Shown piece by piece: positions 12,034 to 24,150 of a DNA stretch of 64,000 nucleotides. A model generated the notes under the pieces. That model saw nothing but the letters and a program-made list of their open reading frames with translations, had not been told where the DNA came from and ran no database searches. The stretch spans positions 204,417,100-204,481,099 of the forward strand of contig OZ018319.1 in the NCBI GenBank assembly GCA_963969495.1. Reading direction: 5' to 3'. A program made the position numbers and the translations under genes. This DNA is from Ceratothoa steindachneri. Lineage: Eukaryota > Arthropoda > Malacostraca > Isopoda > Cymothoidae. The number at the start of each line of letters is the position of its first letter. The first letter of the stretch is position 1.

Positions 12034-12210
12034 GAGGGGCGGTCAATAGGTTGTGCGAATCGGTAGGGCAAAACAGAAAAAGGGGGATGGCTGTTTGTGG
12101 GAGTGTTAGGACAAGTTTTGACAAGTCAGGACCTGCAGCCGAACGCGCCTGCCTCGTCTATTTAAGAATCAGTAGCTGATCGCAGATCGTCAGTCACAAA
12201 TTTTTCAACA

Positions 12211-12591
12211 ATGGAGAAGGTTGAACACCTCGCAGTGGTCAAATTTTTGACCAAGGAAGGCAAGAATGCAAAAGAGATTCATGAACGCATGGTTTCAATG
12301 TACACTGACACTGCCCCTTCCTATGCAACCATTGCTCGCTGGAATAGGGAGTTCCGCCATGGTCGTGATGCCCTTGAAGATGACCCCCAGCCAAGACGCC
12401 CGTCAGACGTGACCAACGAGAACAATGTGGCCTGTGTGGAGAGGCTGATGCTTGAAAATCGACGGGTGAAGGTCGAAGAAATCGAGCGAGAACTTAGAAT
12501 ATCACATGGAAATGTTATCAACATCATCCACGATAATTTGGCCATGACCAAGGTCTCTGCCCATTGGGTCCCTAGAAACCTCACGCCCTAG
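12211..12591 (+). pseudogene. Mariner transposase, N-terminal DNA-binding half
   Basis: Start at ATG 12,211, about 180 bp inside the left terminal repeat. The 126-codon frame holds the paired helix-turn-helix of mariner transposases: KFLTKEGKNAKEIHERM (about residues 11-27), PSYATIARWNREFRHGR (about 33-50), LEDDPQPRRPS (52-62) and the second helix set VKVEEIERELRISHG (about 87-101). It should bind the terminal repeats. The frame then runs into a deletion junction at WVPRNLTP and stops. The first two catalytic aspartates of the DD34D triad are missing. The remains of the third-Asp region (HPPYSQDLAASDYFLFRQL) follow at 12,650-12,710 in another frame. It cannot be an active transposase. Confidence 0.85.
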
Positions 12592-12649
12592 AAACAAGGC
12601 CAGAGTTGCACAAGCTGCCCTGCACGAGTGCGGATTAGAGGAGCTAAAC

Positions 12650-12880
12650 CATCCCCCCTACAGTCAAGATCTGGCCGCTAGCGACTACTTTTTATTCCGC
12701 CAGCTCAAGGCTGCACTGCGTGGACGCTGGTTTGGGCACGATGAAGATATTTAGCTCGCCGTCTAGGAGTAGATTGAACAGCAGTCGGGAGATTTCTGGT
12801 TGTTGGCAATTCGAAGCCTCAGGGACAAGTGACGCAAGTGCATTGAAGTCGAGGGTAGTTATATTGAAAAATAATAATAC
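12650..12880 (+). pseudogene. Mariner transposase, C-terminal remnant
   Basis: Encodes the third catalytic region (ASDYFLFRQLKAALRGRWF) and the C-terminal RSLRDK.RKCIEVEG.Y motif of mariner transposases, out of frame with the N-terminal half. The same break occurs in the copy at 43.8 kb. Confidence 0.75.
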
Positions 12881-13074
12881 ACTTTTCCTAATATCTCCTT
12901 TCCTTATATCCGAATTGCAAAACTTATTGACCGCCCATCGTAGTTTAAAATATATACATTTGGCCCAACATAAAGCTCCAAACTGCCCTTAATCTTCTTT
13001 GCCCATCCATTTATCCACCCTGACCTTGAACACATTTAAACTTGGAGCTTACTTTCGGAAGTAATTGGCTCCTA

Positions 13075-13252
13075 AAACTACTACTATTACTGCAATTACT
13101 ACTACTCCCACTACTACTATTACTACTGCCATTATTAAAACTACTGCCACTATTACTACTACGGCATTACTACTACTGCCACTATTACTACTACGGCATT
13201 ACTACTACTTCCACTACTACTACCACTACTATAATAATAATAATAAGAAGAA
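13075..13252. repeat. ACT/ATA trinucleotide microsatellite
   Basis: Imperfect (ACT)n with interspersed ATT and GCC, ending in (ATA)n then AAGAAG. Homopolymeric Thr, Leu and Tyr frames on both strands here are artefacts of the repeat. Confidence 0.85.
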
Positions 13253-13599
13253 GAAATTTGTTGTCCCTTCGTCGCCAGGTGAGTCACAGCGCCTCTGGCA
13301 CACGGCAGTTTACGCAACGCTACGATAGACAAAAACGTGTCTCTGATCCGACTCAGGTTAGGCCGTTTGCGTTGGATCTTCACTATACCACTACACACCA
13401 CAAAAACTAGTGCAAGCAGCGAATGGAGGTCAGTAAGCGAGTCTGGACCCTCCCCTTTCCCCATTGACCCCATTGAGGCAACTATTCCATGTTACTCTCC
13501 ATTCTCTATTTTCCATCTCTTTTTTTGTCTTTCATCTTATTCCTTCCCCTCTCCCTTCTTTCGTCTTCAGGTGCCTGTAGTCGCAGGGTAACGGAAGAA

Positions 13600-14770
13600 A
13601 GAATACGGGTTTCTGTATGCTAGTTATATGTACTTGGTACTAGTTGAATAGTGGTAGCTATCTAGTAGTAGAAATTAGCTAGTATTTCAGAGGGTACTGA
13701 CCAAAGACTTCCTGAGTAGTCTATTCATGGTCGTTACGTAATAGTAGTATATATCTAGTAGTCGAATAACGGTAGCTATCTAGGAGTAGGACCTAGTTAA
13801 TAGTTTAGGACGTAAAGAAATAGGATTTACCTCTTAGAATAATTATGCTAGTTACCTAACAGTAGTACTTATCTAGTGGTCGAGTAGTAGTAGTAGTAGC
13901 TATCTAGTATTATTACTTATCTAGTAGTTTACGTTGTAGTTAGCTAGGATTGATCTAGTCGTCGAATAATAGTAATTACACAAGAGTAGTACTTACCTAG
14001 CAGTCAAATAATCTATCTAGTAGTAATAATTATATAGTTACATTGTGATTGTTACTTAGATGTAATAGTTAACAAGAATTAGAATAGAGGAATTTACCAA
14101 ATAGTAGTACTTACCTAGTTGTCAAATAGTCGTAGTTACCAAATACTCAAAAATACTAGTTAGCGTGTAGTAGCACGTATCTATTAGTCGGACAGTAGTA
14201 GTGTAACGTACGAGAAGTGGAAGTGAGCGGCTTAAAAGCTTCGCTTGAATGAGTCTTTTTTTTGAGACTCAGGATGGCGCAGTGGATTTGCAGCTGGCTA
14301 ACAGTGGTCCAGCGACGCGGGAAGTTGTTCACAACTCGCCATTCTTACTCTTTTTTTTGCCCATTTTCCTACTCCCCTCTATCTACAGAAGGTGAACATT
14401 AACAGTTATCTTGTAATGTAATCTCCCTAATATCTGAATAGTGGCGTTACATATTAGTAGAGGTAGTTACATAGTAGTTGAATAGTGTTCGTTACATAGA
14501 AATAGTCACCTAATGCTGGTACTGATATTTTGGTCGAATAGTGGTAGTTCCTATTAGTATTAGTCACCTATTAGTAGAATGCAATCAGTTACCTTGTAAT
14601 AGTACTTACCTAGTCTTGAATACTTGCAGTTACTTATTAGTCGTGTTTACCTAGTATCTGAATAATGGTTGTTACAAAGTAGTACTTACCTATTCGCCAA
14701 ATATTAGTAGTTATTGTGTATGTAGTTTGGTATCGGTAGTAGTTACCTAGAGGTCCTAGTCCCTGTTGGA
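13600..14770. repeat. Degenerate TAGTAGTAGTTACCTAG-type tandem repeats
   Basis: A 1.1-kb stretch of diverged short repeats made of GTTACCTAGTAGT, CGAATAGTGGTAG and similar words. It is interrupted at about 14,205-14,400 by unrelated DNA that includes CAGGATGGCGCAGTGG. No gene is present. Confidence 0.65.
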
Positions 14771-17700
14771 ATATAAGTTTAAAAAATAACCAGTTTTGTA
14801 TAACTGGGAGGGTTGCGCGCCATTTCTAGACCTAAGTTTTGTCACTTGTCCATTTCATACATTTTCACTGACCCTTACTTCACTGTTTTTTTTATCTTCA
14901 AATCACAACACTTTCTGGATCAAATGCCCTCGTAGTTTTTCGTTTTTTTTTTATGTGTTCAATTTTCCTTCGTTTAATTTTACCTTTTAGTTACTATTTA
15001 TTCATTATTCCCTCGAAAATTCTCTCAGTTCTACATTTTCCTCACAATTTATTTATTATTTTTATTATTTATTCACTCGCAAATTATTTTAATATACCTT
15101 TTCGTCATCCTTTATTTACTTCATTATTTATCCATTCATAAAACACTTCAATTTTACTTTTCATCATCATTAATTTATTTAATTATTTATCAATTCATAA
15201 AACACTTCAATTTTACCTTTTAATGACCATTTACTTTTATTTCATTATTTTCTTGATTCCATTATTTATTTCATTATATCTTAAATGTGGATGTTTCGTA
15301 CGAAACCCTCAGTTGGGGGAAGCAGTTATGAAGTCATGGACGGAAGAACTCGTCTGGAAACGTGACCATTCGCCCAGTACGTAAAACGTGCAATGTAACT
15401 ATGATCAATATTTCATCACAATTGATAAAAAGTTTAGAAAAATAAGAACAAATTAGTATCCAATGGCATTATAAAATAAAGAAAAATAGAGAAGTTACTT
15501 AAATTTAGTTGCAAAACCCTGTTTAAGAGAAATCTCCTCGTAATTACTATTCATGATTTTTAAATACCTTATTCTTTGTTATACGCTCCGGTTTTTTGTC
15601 AATCTGTATTGCATTTATATTTTGTGAATATTACATTTATATTACATCTATCTTTTTATCGGATCACCTGACGATAAGCTACCCAAATATTTTGATAGTT
15701 GATTTTCGACAGGTGATCGATCATGTCCACGTAATAAAATAGTACTCGTAAGTGTTCAGGAGTGATTCTTTAGAACCCGTGTTTTTTTTTATCAATTTTT
15801 GAAGGCTAATATCATCAGAGGCTGTACCATTACAGGCTTGGTTCTTTTTCTAGTGAGATGGGCTTAATGTTACTTTTTTTTTAGTAAAGTTAGCGTTTGT
15901 TTTGCAGCTACGGAGTATATTGTTTCCTTTGTGTCCTTCCAAGAGTTTGATTTAGGACTATGGGTAACGCTAATATATTCTGAAAGCGAGAAAGTTATTA
16001 TTCGAGTATTTCTATGGTATCTCTTGGGGATTTGAAAGTTTATCAGCAAGCTTCAACATTCCGAGATAAATATGACGACAGTTAATGTAATTATGTTATT
16101 GTTGATTTTTTTCGTACTCTTGACATTCAACCTCATTGATTCATTCTGCTTCTTTACTCACTCCAATTACGAGTAGACCGAGATAACGCAAATATATAGT
16201 TATGAATCAGCAGGTTTCATTAAGTTCTTTTAATTCTTTTAATAATGGAGTGAATGTTAAGATTCAATGCAAACTAATTCCAAAATACACTTGACTAATT
16301 CCATTAAACAAAAGGTAATAATAATAATAATAATAATGATAATAATAATAATAATAGAAGTTTTATATGGCGCCATTCAAAACTTTGAAGCACTTGCAGG
16401 GCGCTTTCCATCGAAAAGGAAAAGTGCTGAGAGAAGAGGTGTTTTTTCAGAGCAGCATTAAAAGCGCCGGGAAGGAAGAGGCGTGTATGGCAGGGGGCAG
16501 ACCATTCCACAGCTTAGGAGCAACTTATCCACTACATAGGCAGGAATGTTTAGATTGCAGGGTCATTTTAGTTACTTTTGAATTTTAATAAAATATAAAT
16601 AGGTCACTTATTCACTACTCTATTTTTAAATAGAAACTTCTCAATGCTTATTAGCTGATAATTAATTCTTTAATTCGATGTTTATACTTTATTTTTAGTC
16701 TATATTCACACATACATCACTTATATTCACGCCGAGAGATTTTTGGCGATTAATTTTATTAAATTTATAGATAAAAATGCCTGTTTACATTGATAGGAGA
16801 AACCAAATATTGGTAGTATAGTCAAGGAAAGAGTTTGGAGGAGATTTTCACTTGGCAGGGATGAAATTCTCTACTCAAATTTCGTGTTTAGATGTTGCAT
16901 TCAAGTTTAATGTCTCCTGTTTTTGAAAATTCAAATTAATCTCAATAAATTTGTTTGCCAATGACAAGCTAATCGAACTCTCATTAATTATGATCTCCAA
17001 GTTGAGTAAATAGATTGCGGGGAGTGTTTGAATTTTAAGGTTGCATCAATTTCTCCAAATTAGGAAAACTGTTCTGGAACTGAATGTTTGATATTTCTGA
17101 TTACTTAAGAATATATTTTTTTATTCTAATTACATCATTACATGTATTTCAAGTTTTCAAAAATAGAAGTTTAGAGGTGCTTTTGTAATAACCAGACCTT
17201 TAAAAATAATTTCTAGTTTTTCAAAAGAATAAATATACCCAAACATTGATTCTAGAACAGGTCCACGACCTTGCCATTTTTATTCAAGGTGTTTTTATGA
17301 AATATGAAACCGGCAAAAGTATGTCATTCAACCAATTCATGACAGTTCTGTCTATTCAAGTTCGTTGTCACTCGTCATTTCTTTTTATAACTCAACATAT
17401 GACCAACACTTAACAATTTGGCATTGTTACACCTAACTAGCCCGCAAATTGACTGTCAACCTCATTCAATAGCTTGGTAAATTAATCATTAAAGTTGACT
17501 ATCTTTGTTACAAAAGATAACATTTTCTTGTGAGTAAGAAAATGTTTTTTAAGCATAGAGTTTCTTAGTGTTAAATAACACGAAATTAAATTGTGGTTTC
17601 ATTCATGTTTAAGTAGTAGGTTTCTTCACATAAAATGTCTCTTCTTGAAAATAAGAAAAATAATAAATATTTACTCAAAGTATCATTAATTTCTAGGACC

Positions 17701-17860
17701 TTTTGCTAACGATCTACAAATAATAATACCCTATTGAAATAAAATCTTGTAGTTCTCTCGGTCCAAAATTCAGTAAAACAGGAATTTATTTTGCCTTCCA
17801 ATATTAATGAATCTTTTATCGCGCTGAAAAAGATGGCAATTAGTAGGTGTAATCATAGAC
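14771..17860. other. AT-rich intergenic DNA, no supported gene
   Basis: About 15,115-15,250 holds two units of a roughly 67-bp repeat (CATTCATAAAACACTTCAAT). A (TAA)n microsatellite is at about 16,315-16,357. Just after it, 16,360-16,560 is less AT-rich and open on both strands (for example AFHRKGKVLREEVFFQS), but I recognise no domain. Other frames are short and biased by composition. Confidence 0.5.
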
Positions 17861-17865
17861 AAAGG

Positions 17866-18235
17866 TTCTGAGACTAATATATATTCAAATTTTTTTCATT
17901 CGTTCTAAAAACTTACATGAAAGGAATAATTAGTCTAATATTTGAATTATTTCAGGTTTATTAAAAAGTCAGCATTTTAAAAATAATGAGAAATATAGTC
18001 CAAATTCCTTCATTGAATCTATAGTCGCGTTGTGGTTGTGCTCCTGCCGGAAGTGAGTTTCATTTCGAGGAGCTTTTTTATCCGATTTAAGGGGTAAAAT
18101 AGTGTCAAATATGGGTTTAATGAATGATTTTATGTAATTATAAACGACTTTGTAATATTTCTTTGAAAAATAAATGTTTGAATATTTTTCAATTCCAGAA
18201 ATGTTATTTTTTCCAAAGGAAAGCGTACAATCATT
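17866..18235 (-). repeat. Dispersed repeat R, copy 2
   Basis: Inverted copy of the repeat at 1,300-1,680, strongest at 17,866-17,985. A 92-codon minus-strand frame (17,969-18,247) falls here but is broken in the other copy and shows no domain. Confidence 0.5.
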
Positions 18236-18894
18236 GTCGCTATCCATTAAAGTGGCCTGAAATGCAGGAAAATAGTTATTAAGGGTAGTATATCAAGGAG
18301 CACCATCTTAAGGATTATTAATGACTTTAAAATACTGGGTATCGTCCAGTAAAGAAGCCTTCTTGGCACCTAAAAGCCTTAAATAAACGCCAAGATCCGT
18401 CTCTTGGTAAGGTTCCCAGCTCAAGGGTCGGGTTGCCTCCATTGCCACCCTTACTGATGATTGGAAAGAGGCAGGTGTAGACGCTTCAACGCTCACATGA
18501 AGCCATGGCTTTTTGCCAAAGATCTCAAGTCAAGAAGAGCTACGAAAAAGCCTCATCTCACCAAAATGAACCTAACGTATGGGCTTTATTTATGTAGGAA
18601 ATCTAAAGAATTGACTGTAGAAAACTAGGGAAAAATGATATTCTTTGATAAAGATTCATTCCGCTTATTTGGAGCTTCTGGACGAGCCCTTGTTAGAGGA
18701 AGAAAAGGTGATCGCTTTCACGAGTTCAATTTCTTGCCCAAGGGGGTGAGGCATCCGGTCACTCTCCGTGTCGTTGGCTGCTTCTGATCCAAGGGAACTG
18801 GACCATTAACCTTTTTTCCCAAGAACACTAAAATGTGCTTCATCAGCACCGTTTCCCAACACTTCAGGACCAATTTTGGGATGATAATTGTATT
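18236..18894. other. Unassigned segment with short minus-strand frames
   Basis: On the minus strand, 18,496-18,308 reads MSVEASTPASF then LSWEPYQETDLGVYL, and further upstream 18,845-18,740 reads KKVNGPVPLDQKQPTTRR. Composition is less AT-rich than the surroundings. They could be fragments of an exon or of an element, but I recognise nothing. Confidence 0.25.
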
Positions 18895-19180
18895 TTTAGT
18901 CGTGTGCGACTCTATATCTCACTATGTCGGTAGGTCGGTTAGTATGTAGGTCCGTCGGTCCCCGTTTTCCTTTTTTTGTTTTGATAATAACAATGTAAAT
19001 ATTCGGCCAATTCAAAAGAAATTTGAAACCCCCATGTTGTTTTACATTCGCTTTCGAATGATATACTTGTCAAGGTCCTCCCAAGGTTAGTCTAATAATT
19101 ATTGAAAGTTTAGGAGGTAGTAAGGTCATAAATCAAAATAAGTGAGAGCACGCGACTTTGGTCAGCAAACCTTGTTTCAG
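18895..19180 (-). repeat. Dispersed repeat H, copy 2
   Basis: Reverse-oriented copy with one internal unit: GCGACTCTATATCTCACTAT, the GGTCGGT tract, then the unit, then AGAGCACGCGACTTTGGTCA. See 6,975-7,260 for the plus-strand order. Confidence 0.7.
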
Positions 19181-19969
19181 CATAATGGCACACCTTAACA
19201 GAAAGCAAAAGCAATAGCAACAATTTTTTTATTCTTCAAAAGAGAATCTGTAAGTATTTGAATATTTCTTAATAAGGTTCCAAAAAAAGTTTACTTGCAA
19301 AACTGTATTAAAAATCAGGAAAATTTCAAATGTGCGACTTGCAATTTAAGGTTTCCATTTCAAATTCTTAGTCCATTATACAGATAAATCCATTACCTAA
19401 TTTACTCCTGTTGTCTAAATGAAACATAAGAAAATTCAGTTCCGGACAAATAATTTGCAGTTATACCAAAAATTTATTTTTGTAACTCTGATCATAGCAA
19501 CGCGCTTATTTTAGTACAAAAATAAAATAATAATTAAACAATGCAGAAATAATTTTGTAAAATTTAAAATATTAAAGGGAATATTAAATATTACACTGAT
19601 ATTTGAATATAATTAAACAAAGATAGTGTGTCTTTAAAAATTGGCGTCGAGACGATAGTTCGCCATCCCAGACTGTTTAAATGGCCAAAAGAATTTTGAT
19701 AAAGGCTATTTTATCCTAGCCTAATTGGCGCAATGACCCATAACAGACGAGAAATTGACAGTTCTCACCGAAATAATTTTCAAGCTTATTTAACCTTAAA
19801 CAAACATGAACTTTAAGAAACACACCCATGGCAAATTGAAAAACTTCCTATTAAAAACAAATTCAGATATTAGGGAAAACATCAATTAAAATAAATAATT
19901 ATCTGAAGGATAATTGTCATAATCCGTTTTACCAACCCCTTATCAAAATTAGGAAAGTGGGAATAATTA
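19181..19969. other. AT-rich DNA, possibly the decayed 3' end of the adjoining pseudogene
   Basis: No intact frame. On the minus strand near 19,845 an acceptor-like TTTTTAATAG precedes sequence reading LENYFGENCQF, which may be a fourth exon of the pseudogene at 19,970-21,849. This is weak. Confidence 0.3.
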
Positions 19970-20322
19970 CTGCTGATTTCTCATCAAGCTCCTGATCTGA
20001 GGTCCATGAAAAATTCCCGCATGGAGCTTAGCGTCACTGATTTGTGGAAATTTTTGAAGAAGAAATTTAAAAGCTTAGCCTTCTTTATTAAGGGTTTTGA
20101 CATAATTTTTCATTATGCCAAGCTTTATATGTAGTGAAGGAAGCAGTATTTTGTGAGGAGGCACTAAAGTTTCAGCTATCACATTGATCCAATTCTAAAT
20201 GTTCCTCGTGGAGGCCAAACCTTCTTCTCATACTGCATACTATCTGGCCGACTGTCCTATAAACATAGGAAACAGAGATGCTTCGTGCAGCCTGTTTGCG
20301 TCCCAAGCGTAAGAGACACTAC

Positions 20323-20739
20323 CTGAAAAGAAATTTAGCAGGGTATGTAAATTCAAAGTGTAAGATTTCTAAAAACAAATTCAAAGTAATATTTCTTAAA
20401 ACAATAAGAATATGAATATGTACTGAAAAGTCCTGTTTACCGATGCATTAAATCATTGTATTAAATCTAATTGGATATATGTACATCTTATTTTGAGTTT
20501 ATTGAGTTATGTTGTATACCTTCTCGATTAGGATAAATTTCCCATTAACCAAAATGGATGCATTACCCTATAGGGACATACTTCAAAAAGAAAATATAAC
20601 TAAAAAATCACTCATGGTTTCCAGATTTGCATTCTTGTAAAATGTAAGTTGACCAAAAGGTGTATACAAGTATTAACAATTAAAGATGAAGATGTCAATA
20701 TCAAAGAGCTTAGAAATGCCAAGTGTAAAATGATCTTAC
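20323..20739 (-). other. Intron 2 of the pseudogene
   Basis: Donor CAAAG|GTAAGA and acceptor TTTTCAG|GTAGTG. Its retention shows this copy is not a retrotransposed cDNA. Confidence 0.6.
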
Positions 20740-21356
20740 CTTTGAGTCACCACATATCCTCTAATTGTGAGTAGAGCAATTTTTTCATACTTTCATAACT
20801 TTCAGTAAGTTGGATTGAATGACCTATAGAAACGGAAGCTATCTTGTTACTAATATTCAGTAACACAGCTTTTAAACTTCTACTGGAGGAATCTATGAAA
20901 AGTCTTCATTCTAATGGGTTGTAGGGAATTCTAAGGGCTTCAACAAGTCCTTTAATATTGGCGCAGTATATTAAAGGGCTAGAATAATGCTGTAAAAAAT
21001 AGCTTCGAAACTCTTGTTCTCTATTTCTGTACCAAAGAAATGTTGTTTCATTAGCGAGAAGATTACTTTCACGAAGTCGAAAGCCAAGAAGTTGTGCATT
21101 CTCCTTTGAAAGACCCAGATCCCTGGTCAGGTCATTTAACTGAACTTGAGGGAATGGTCTTGCGGCCATATCATGTGTGGAAACCTGATAAGACTCAGAT
21201 GTATCATAATCTTTATCAACTTCCTTATTAATCTCTTCATTACCTCTATATGTTCAGGGGGAGAAGGTATAGGAATTCCTGAACCATGGGGTAGGGGTTT
21301 GATGGCAGAAGGAACGTCCGGATATGTCACACTATGTTTATTCTTTTTATTTATAA

Positions 21357-21553
21357 CTGTGGAAAATATCATTGCATATTACATAAGGAATTGATTTGGA
21401 GTTGCAGATATTACATAAATGTTTAGTAAAAGATATGTTCATGCTGAAGTGAACTATGCTAGTTTTTAATTTTATGCTAAGTCTATGCATAATAATTACA
21501 TTTTAAGGAGCCAGTATAATACAGTAAGCTTAAATTCTTGATACAATGCTCAC
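21357..21553 (-). other. Intron 1 of the pseudogene
   Basis: Donor AAAG|GTGAGC at 21,554/21,553 and acceptor TTTTCCACAG at 21,357. The conserved reading resumes directly across it, which supports a real ancestral intron and not a random gap. Confidence 0.6.
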
Positions 21554-21849
21554 CTTTAAGCTTTGTCATGCAAAAATAGCAGTCCGTAGTGTGGTGTGCT
21601 CCACACCATGGGAACACCAAAGGAGAGAGACTTCTGTTCGCCCTGAATCCAGCGTCTTAAACTTATGTAGTATCCCTTGCAGCAGATATTTGGTGCAAAA
21701 CTTTTATCTTGACCTCTTAGCCTTACTCCAAAATATATATGATACAAAGATTTAATTACAGGAGAGATTGTAAATTGCTGCTCAGAAAAAGTCACTCTGC
21801 CGCAAACATAGCAAAATCTGTCGGAGCTATTCTTACATTTTCTGTTCAT

Positions 21850-23140
21850 TTTTAACTCAACCACTATTATTATTATTATTCTTATTATTATAATGCTAAG
21901 CAATTTATAACCTGCAAAAATATAAACTTATTAACATAATTACTTAAAATGTACACAAAATTTATTGCGAATACAGTAGTGCAAAAACTATTGAAATTTT
22001 GATGTAATATTGGACATGTATAAACGATATAATTATTATCACCCCCTGTATCGCAAAAACTGGACCTGATAGAGAAAAACGGACGCATATTCGGATTTAG
22101 GAGGTCAATTTTATTAAGAAACACTACAGAAAACCTTAGGTACATTTATGACGCAGACCAGTGTTATTATTAATATTGATTTAGTAATGAGCTATTGCGA
22201 TTTAATGATTAATTTTGACGAACGAATAAGGAGACCATTGAATAAAAGAGATGAAAAGTGAAAAGAATTAATTAATCAACGAACTAATAGGAGGAAAGAG
22301 GAATACAAATGGAGAGAGAATAACCCAAGTTACAAAATATCAAACTTACATATAATTTCCCCCATAATTGGAGTTGGATGATTGGTATATTTTGGTTGCT
22401 TATTCCAACCGGCGGAAACCAACGAGAGATTATTCTGGTCGGAATATTTCTACTTTACAAATCTTTTGAAATCGGTAAGTATATAGGAACAAGAAAGTGG
22501 TTTAAGGGGGATAATCAGAAAGACCAAAATAAGAGCGTAAGTATGGCACGAAACTCTTCTAAATCCATCCCAATTTCATCAATTGGGATAAGTAATATTT
22601 TTATTACTCAGCTGTTTTTAGTGGTAGAGGTTTCACTACCGAATCCAACCTTATGATGCCTATGTCAGTGAAGCGTGTAATTCGTTGGATTTTTCAGTCG
22701 GTTATGAATGTAGGGTTAGAGAGACCTAGGAAGGTCAATTCAAGACTTACGAGTGAGTACGGAGATTTAAGAGTAAAGTTTCCATTTCTTGTCCTTATAT
22801 GAATCCTACTTCATCTTCCTTCCTAATTATTTATTTGCTCTTCTCCCATTCCGATTTATAATTCATTATACTTCTCTTTTCTCCTCATTGTATTTATTCG
22901 TTTACATCTCCCTGACATATTTTTCTCCCTTAATAAATATCTGTAACTTCACGACTTCTCCCAACTCCAGGTTTGGAACATTGTAAATATTGACTGCGTG
23001 CATTAATTGACTGTATTTATTAATAAAATGGGTTTCGTTTCTAAATTATTATATGTTTCACTCTCAAATTATGATACAAACATACTAAAACAAAATTAAA
23101 CGTTTGATTAGTTCTATTGATTTTCGTATATAGAAAATAT
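21850..23140. other. No gene seen; AT-rich
   Basis: Contains a short (ATT)n-like run at about 21,860-21,895. Short frames such as 22,378-22,656 have no recognisable feature. Confidence 0.5.
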
Positions 23141-23154
23141 AGGAGTCTCAAAAC

Positions 23155-24150
23155 TTTTGCCCATGATGGAAGCTAAAGTTAATCTCGATTTCAAAATGGT
23201 GTGTGAAAACGTTCTAATTAAAAGTCACTTAGTAAAGCTAAAAGTGCACGGAATATGGAAAAGTATACTAAAATTGTTTGAAGATTGTCTTAATAACTCT
23301 AGACAAAGAGTTGTTGACAATGGGCATCTGTCACTAGTGCCATTTAATAAGGATCTGTTCTCAGACTAATGTTTTTTTTATTTATATAAACTATCTTGAC
23401 TTAAATATATTAGTAACATTGTGAAATTTCAAAAATAGTTTAATAAAGTAGTCCAATGACCGTACAAATGAGAGCTGTAATTCAACATAGACAAATGTAA
23501 GGTAATGCACAAAATACTAATTTCCGAAGAGACTGAAATACTCTTGGTCAATTTTTAAACAGTCAACATGAAAAAGTATCTGAGTAACTCAAGAATGATG
23601 TAAAATTTTCGAAGCAATGCATTATAAAACCACAAAAGGCAAAATAGGTTCTATGATAGATTTCTTCTGTATATATCGAAAGATATTCTTCTTCCCTTAT
23701 AAAAGCGTTTTAAGAAGTAATTTGGGGTATGAGATACAATTCTGGTCTCTATAAATGCAAAAGGACATTGTAATATTGGAACGCATCCAGCGACTAGATT
23801 AATTCCTTAGCTTAAAAATACATAGTATGAAAAAAGGCTGATGTATCTTAATTTACATTCACTGAAGATCGGCATCTGCGTTGCCAACATATTGAAGTAT
23901 TTGCGAAAACTAAAACGTTTACTAATATAGAATATTACTCAAAATTGGAGCTAGATAATCGAGCGGCTACTGGAAGTAATGGTTTCAAATTAATAAACAA
24001 AGAAATTAACACTGCTATATCATATAACTGTTTTTTGTTATAAAATAACACAAACTTGGAATTCCTTCCCTAGGAATGGTGTTAAAATCATTACAAAACA
24101 TTTTAAAGAAAATAATCGATATACAGTATTTTACTTTAACATATGAATTT
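23155..24150 (+). pseudogene. CR1-like LINE fragment (RT palm to C terminus)
   Basis: Near 23,175 the frame reads VNLDFKMVCENVLIKSHLVK (family pattern V.LDFSKAFDTV.H..L..KL), with the palm motif damaged, followed by LNNSRQRVVDNGHLS (family pattern .RKQRVV.NG..S). After a gap come LERIQRL-like codons near 23,777 and NRATTGSNGFKLINKEINTA near 23,958-24,015, the usual C-terminal CR1 signature. Stops and frameshifts are frequent. The YxDD motif is lost. It may belong to the same family as 490-1,190. Confidence 0.65.

Larger units (their letters stand above)
12033..12940 (+). mobile_element. Mariner-family transposon, internally deleted, copy 1
   Basis: Terminal inverted repeats of about 27 bp, starting CGAGGGGCGGTCAATAGG on the left and ending TTATTGACCGCCCATCG on the right, are flanked by TA on each side, the mariner target duplication. 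The element is 908 bp, against about 1.3 kb for an intact mariner. The missing piece lies between the DNA-binding region and the C-terminal third of the transposase. Confidence 0.9.
19970..21849 (-). pseudogene. Three-exon pseudogene of an uncharacterised multi-copy arthropod-type protein family
   Basis: Exon 1 (21,849-21,554) starts MNRKCKNSSDRFCYVCG, with Cys pairs and a QDKSFAPNICC block, and ends in YFCMTKLK before a donor GTGAGC. Intron 1 (21,553-21,357, 197 bp) ends TTTTCCACAG. Exon 2 (21,356-20,740) reads HSVTYPDVPSAIKPLPHG, FPQVQLNDLTRDLGLSKENA, FLWYRNREQEFRSYF and RLFIDSSSRSLKAVLL, ending ICGDSK before GTAAGA. Intron 2 (20,739-20,323, 417 bp) ends TTTTCAG. Exon 3 (20,322 to about 19,970) reads TKHLCFLCL, DSRPD, HKILLPSLHIKLGIMKNYV and AKLHAGIFHGPQIRSLM. 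Defects: one extra base near 21,570, a further frame change in exon 2 near 21,240, Trp-to-TGA before RLFID, Trp-to-TAG after CFLCL, and a TAA in exon 3. From memory these motifs match a protein of unknown function found in many copies in arthropods. It may itself derive from a mobile element. Confidence 0.65.

Noticed and set aside
11946..12179. Open frames of alternating Ile-Tyr across (TA)n tracts (also near 1,950, 43,000, 47,700 and 49,230)
   Set aside because: They are translations of the TA dinucleotide repeat and not proteins.
13042..13410. Leu/Thr/Tyr-rich frames on both strands
   Set aside because: Produced by the ACT trinucleotide repeat; all frames of such a repeat are open.
14255..14340. 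Second tRNA-like segment (GATGGCGCAGTGGATTTG)
   Set aside because: A weak A-box resemblance only; no credible B box or tail.
16360..16588. Overlapping frames after the (TAA)n tract
   Set aside because: Open on both strands with no recognisable motif; more likely a non-coding repeat fragment.
18308..18845. Minus-strand frames with non-repetitive composition (MSVEASTPASF..., VPLDQKQPTTRR...)
   Set aside because: Possibly exon fragments, but no family is recognised and no splice structure could be fixed.
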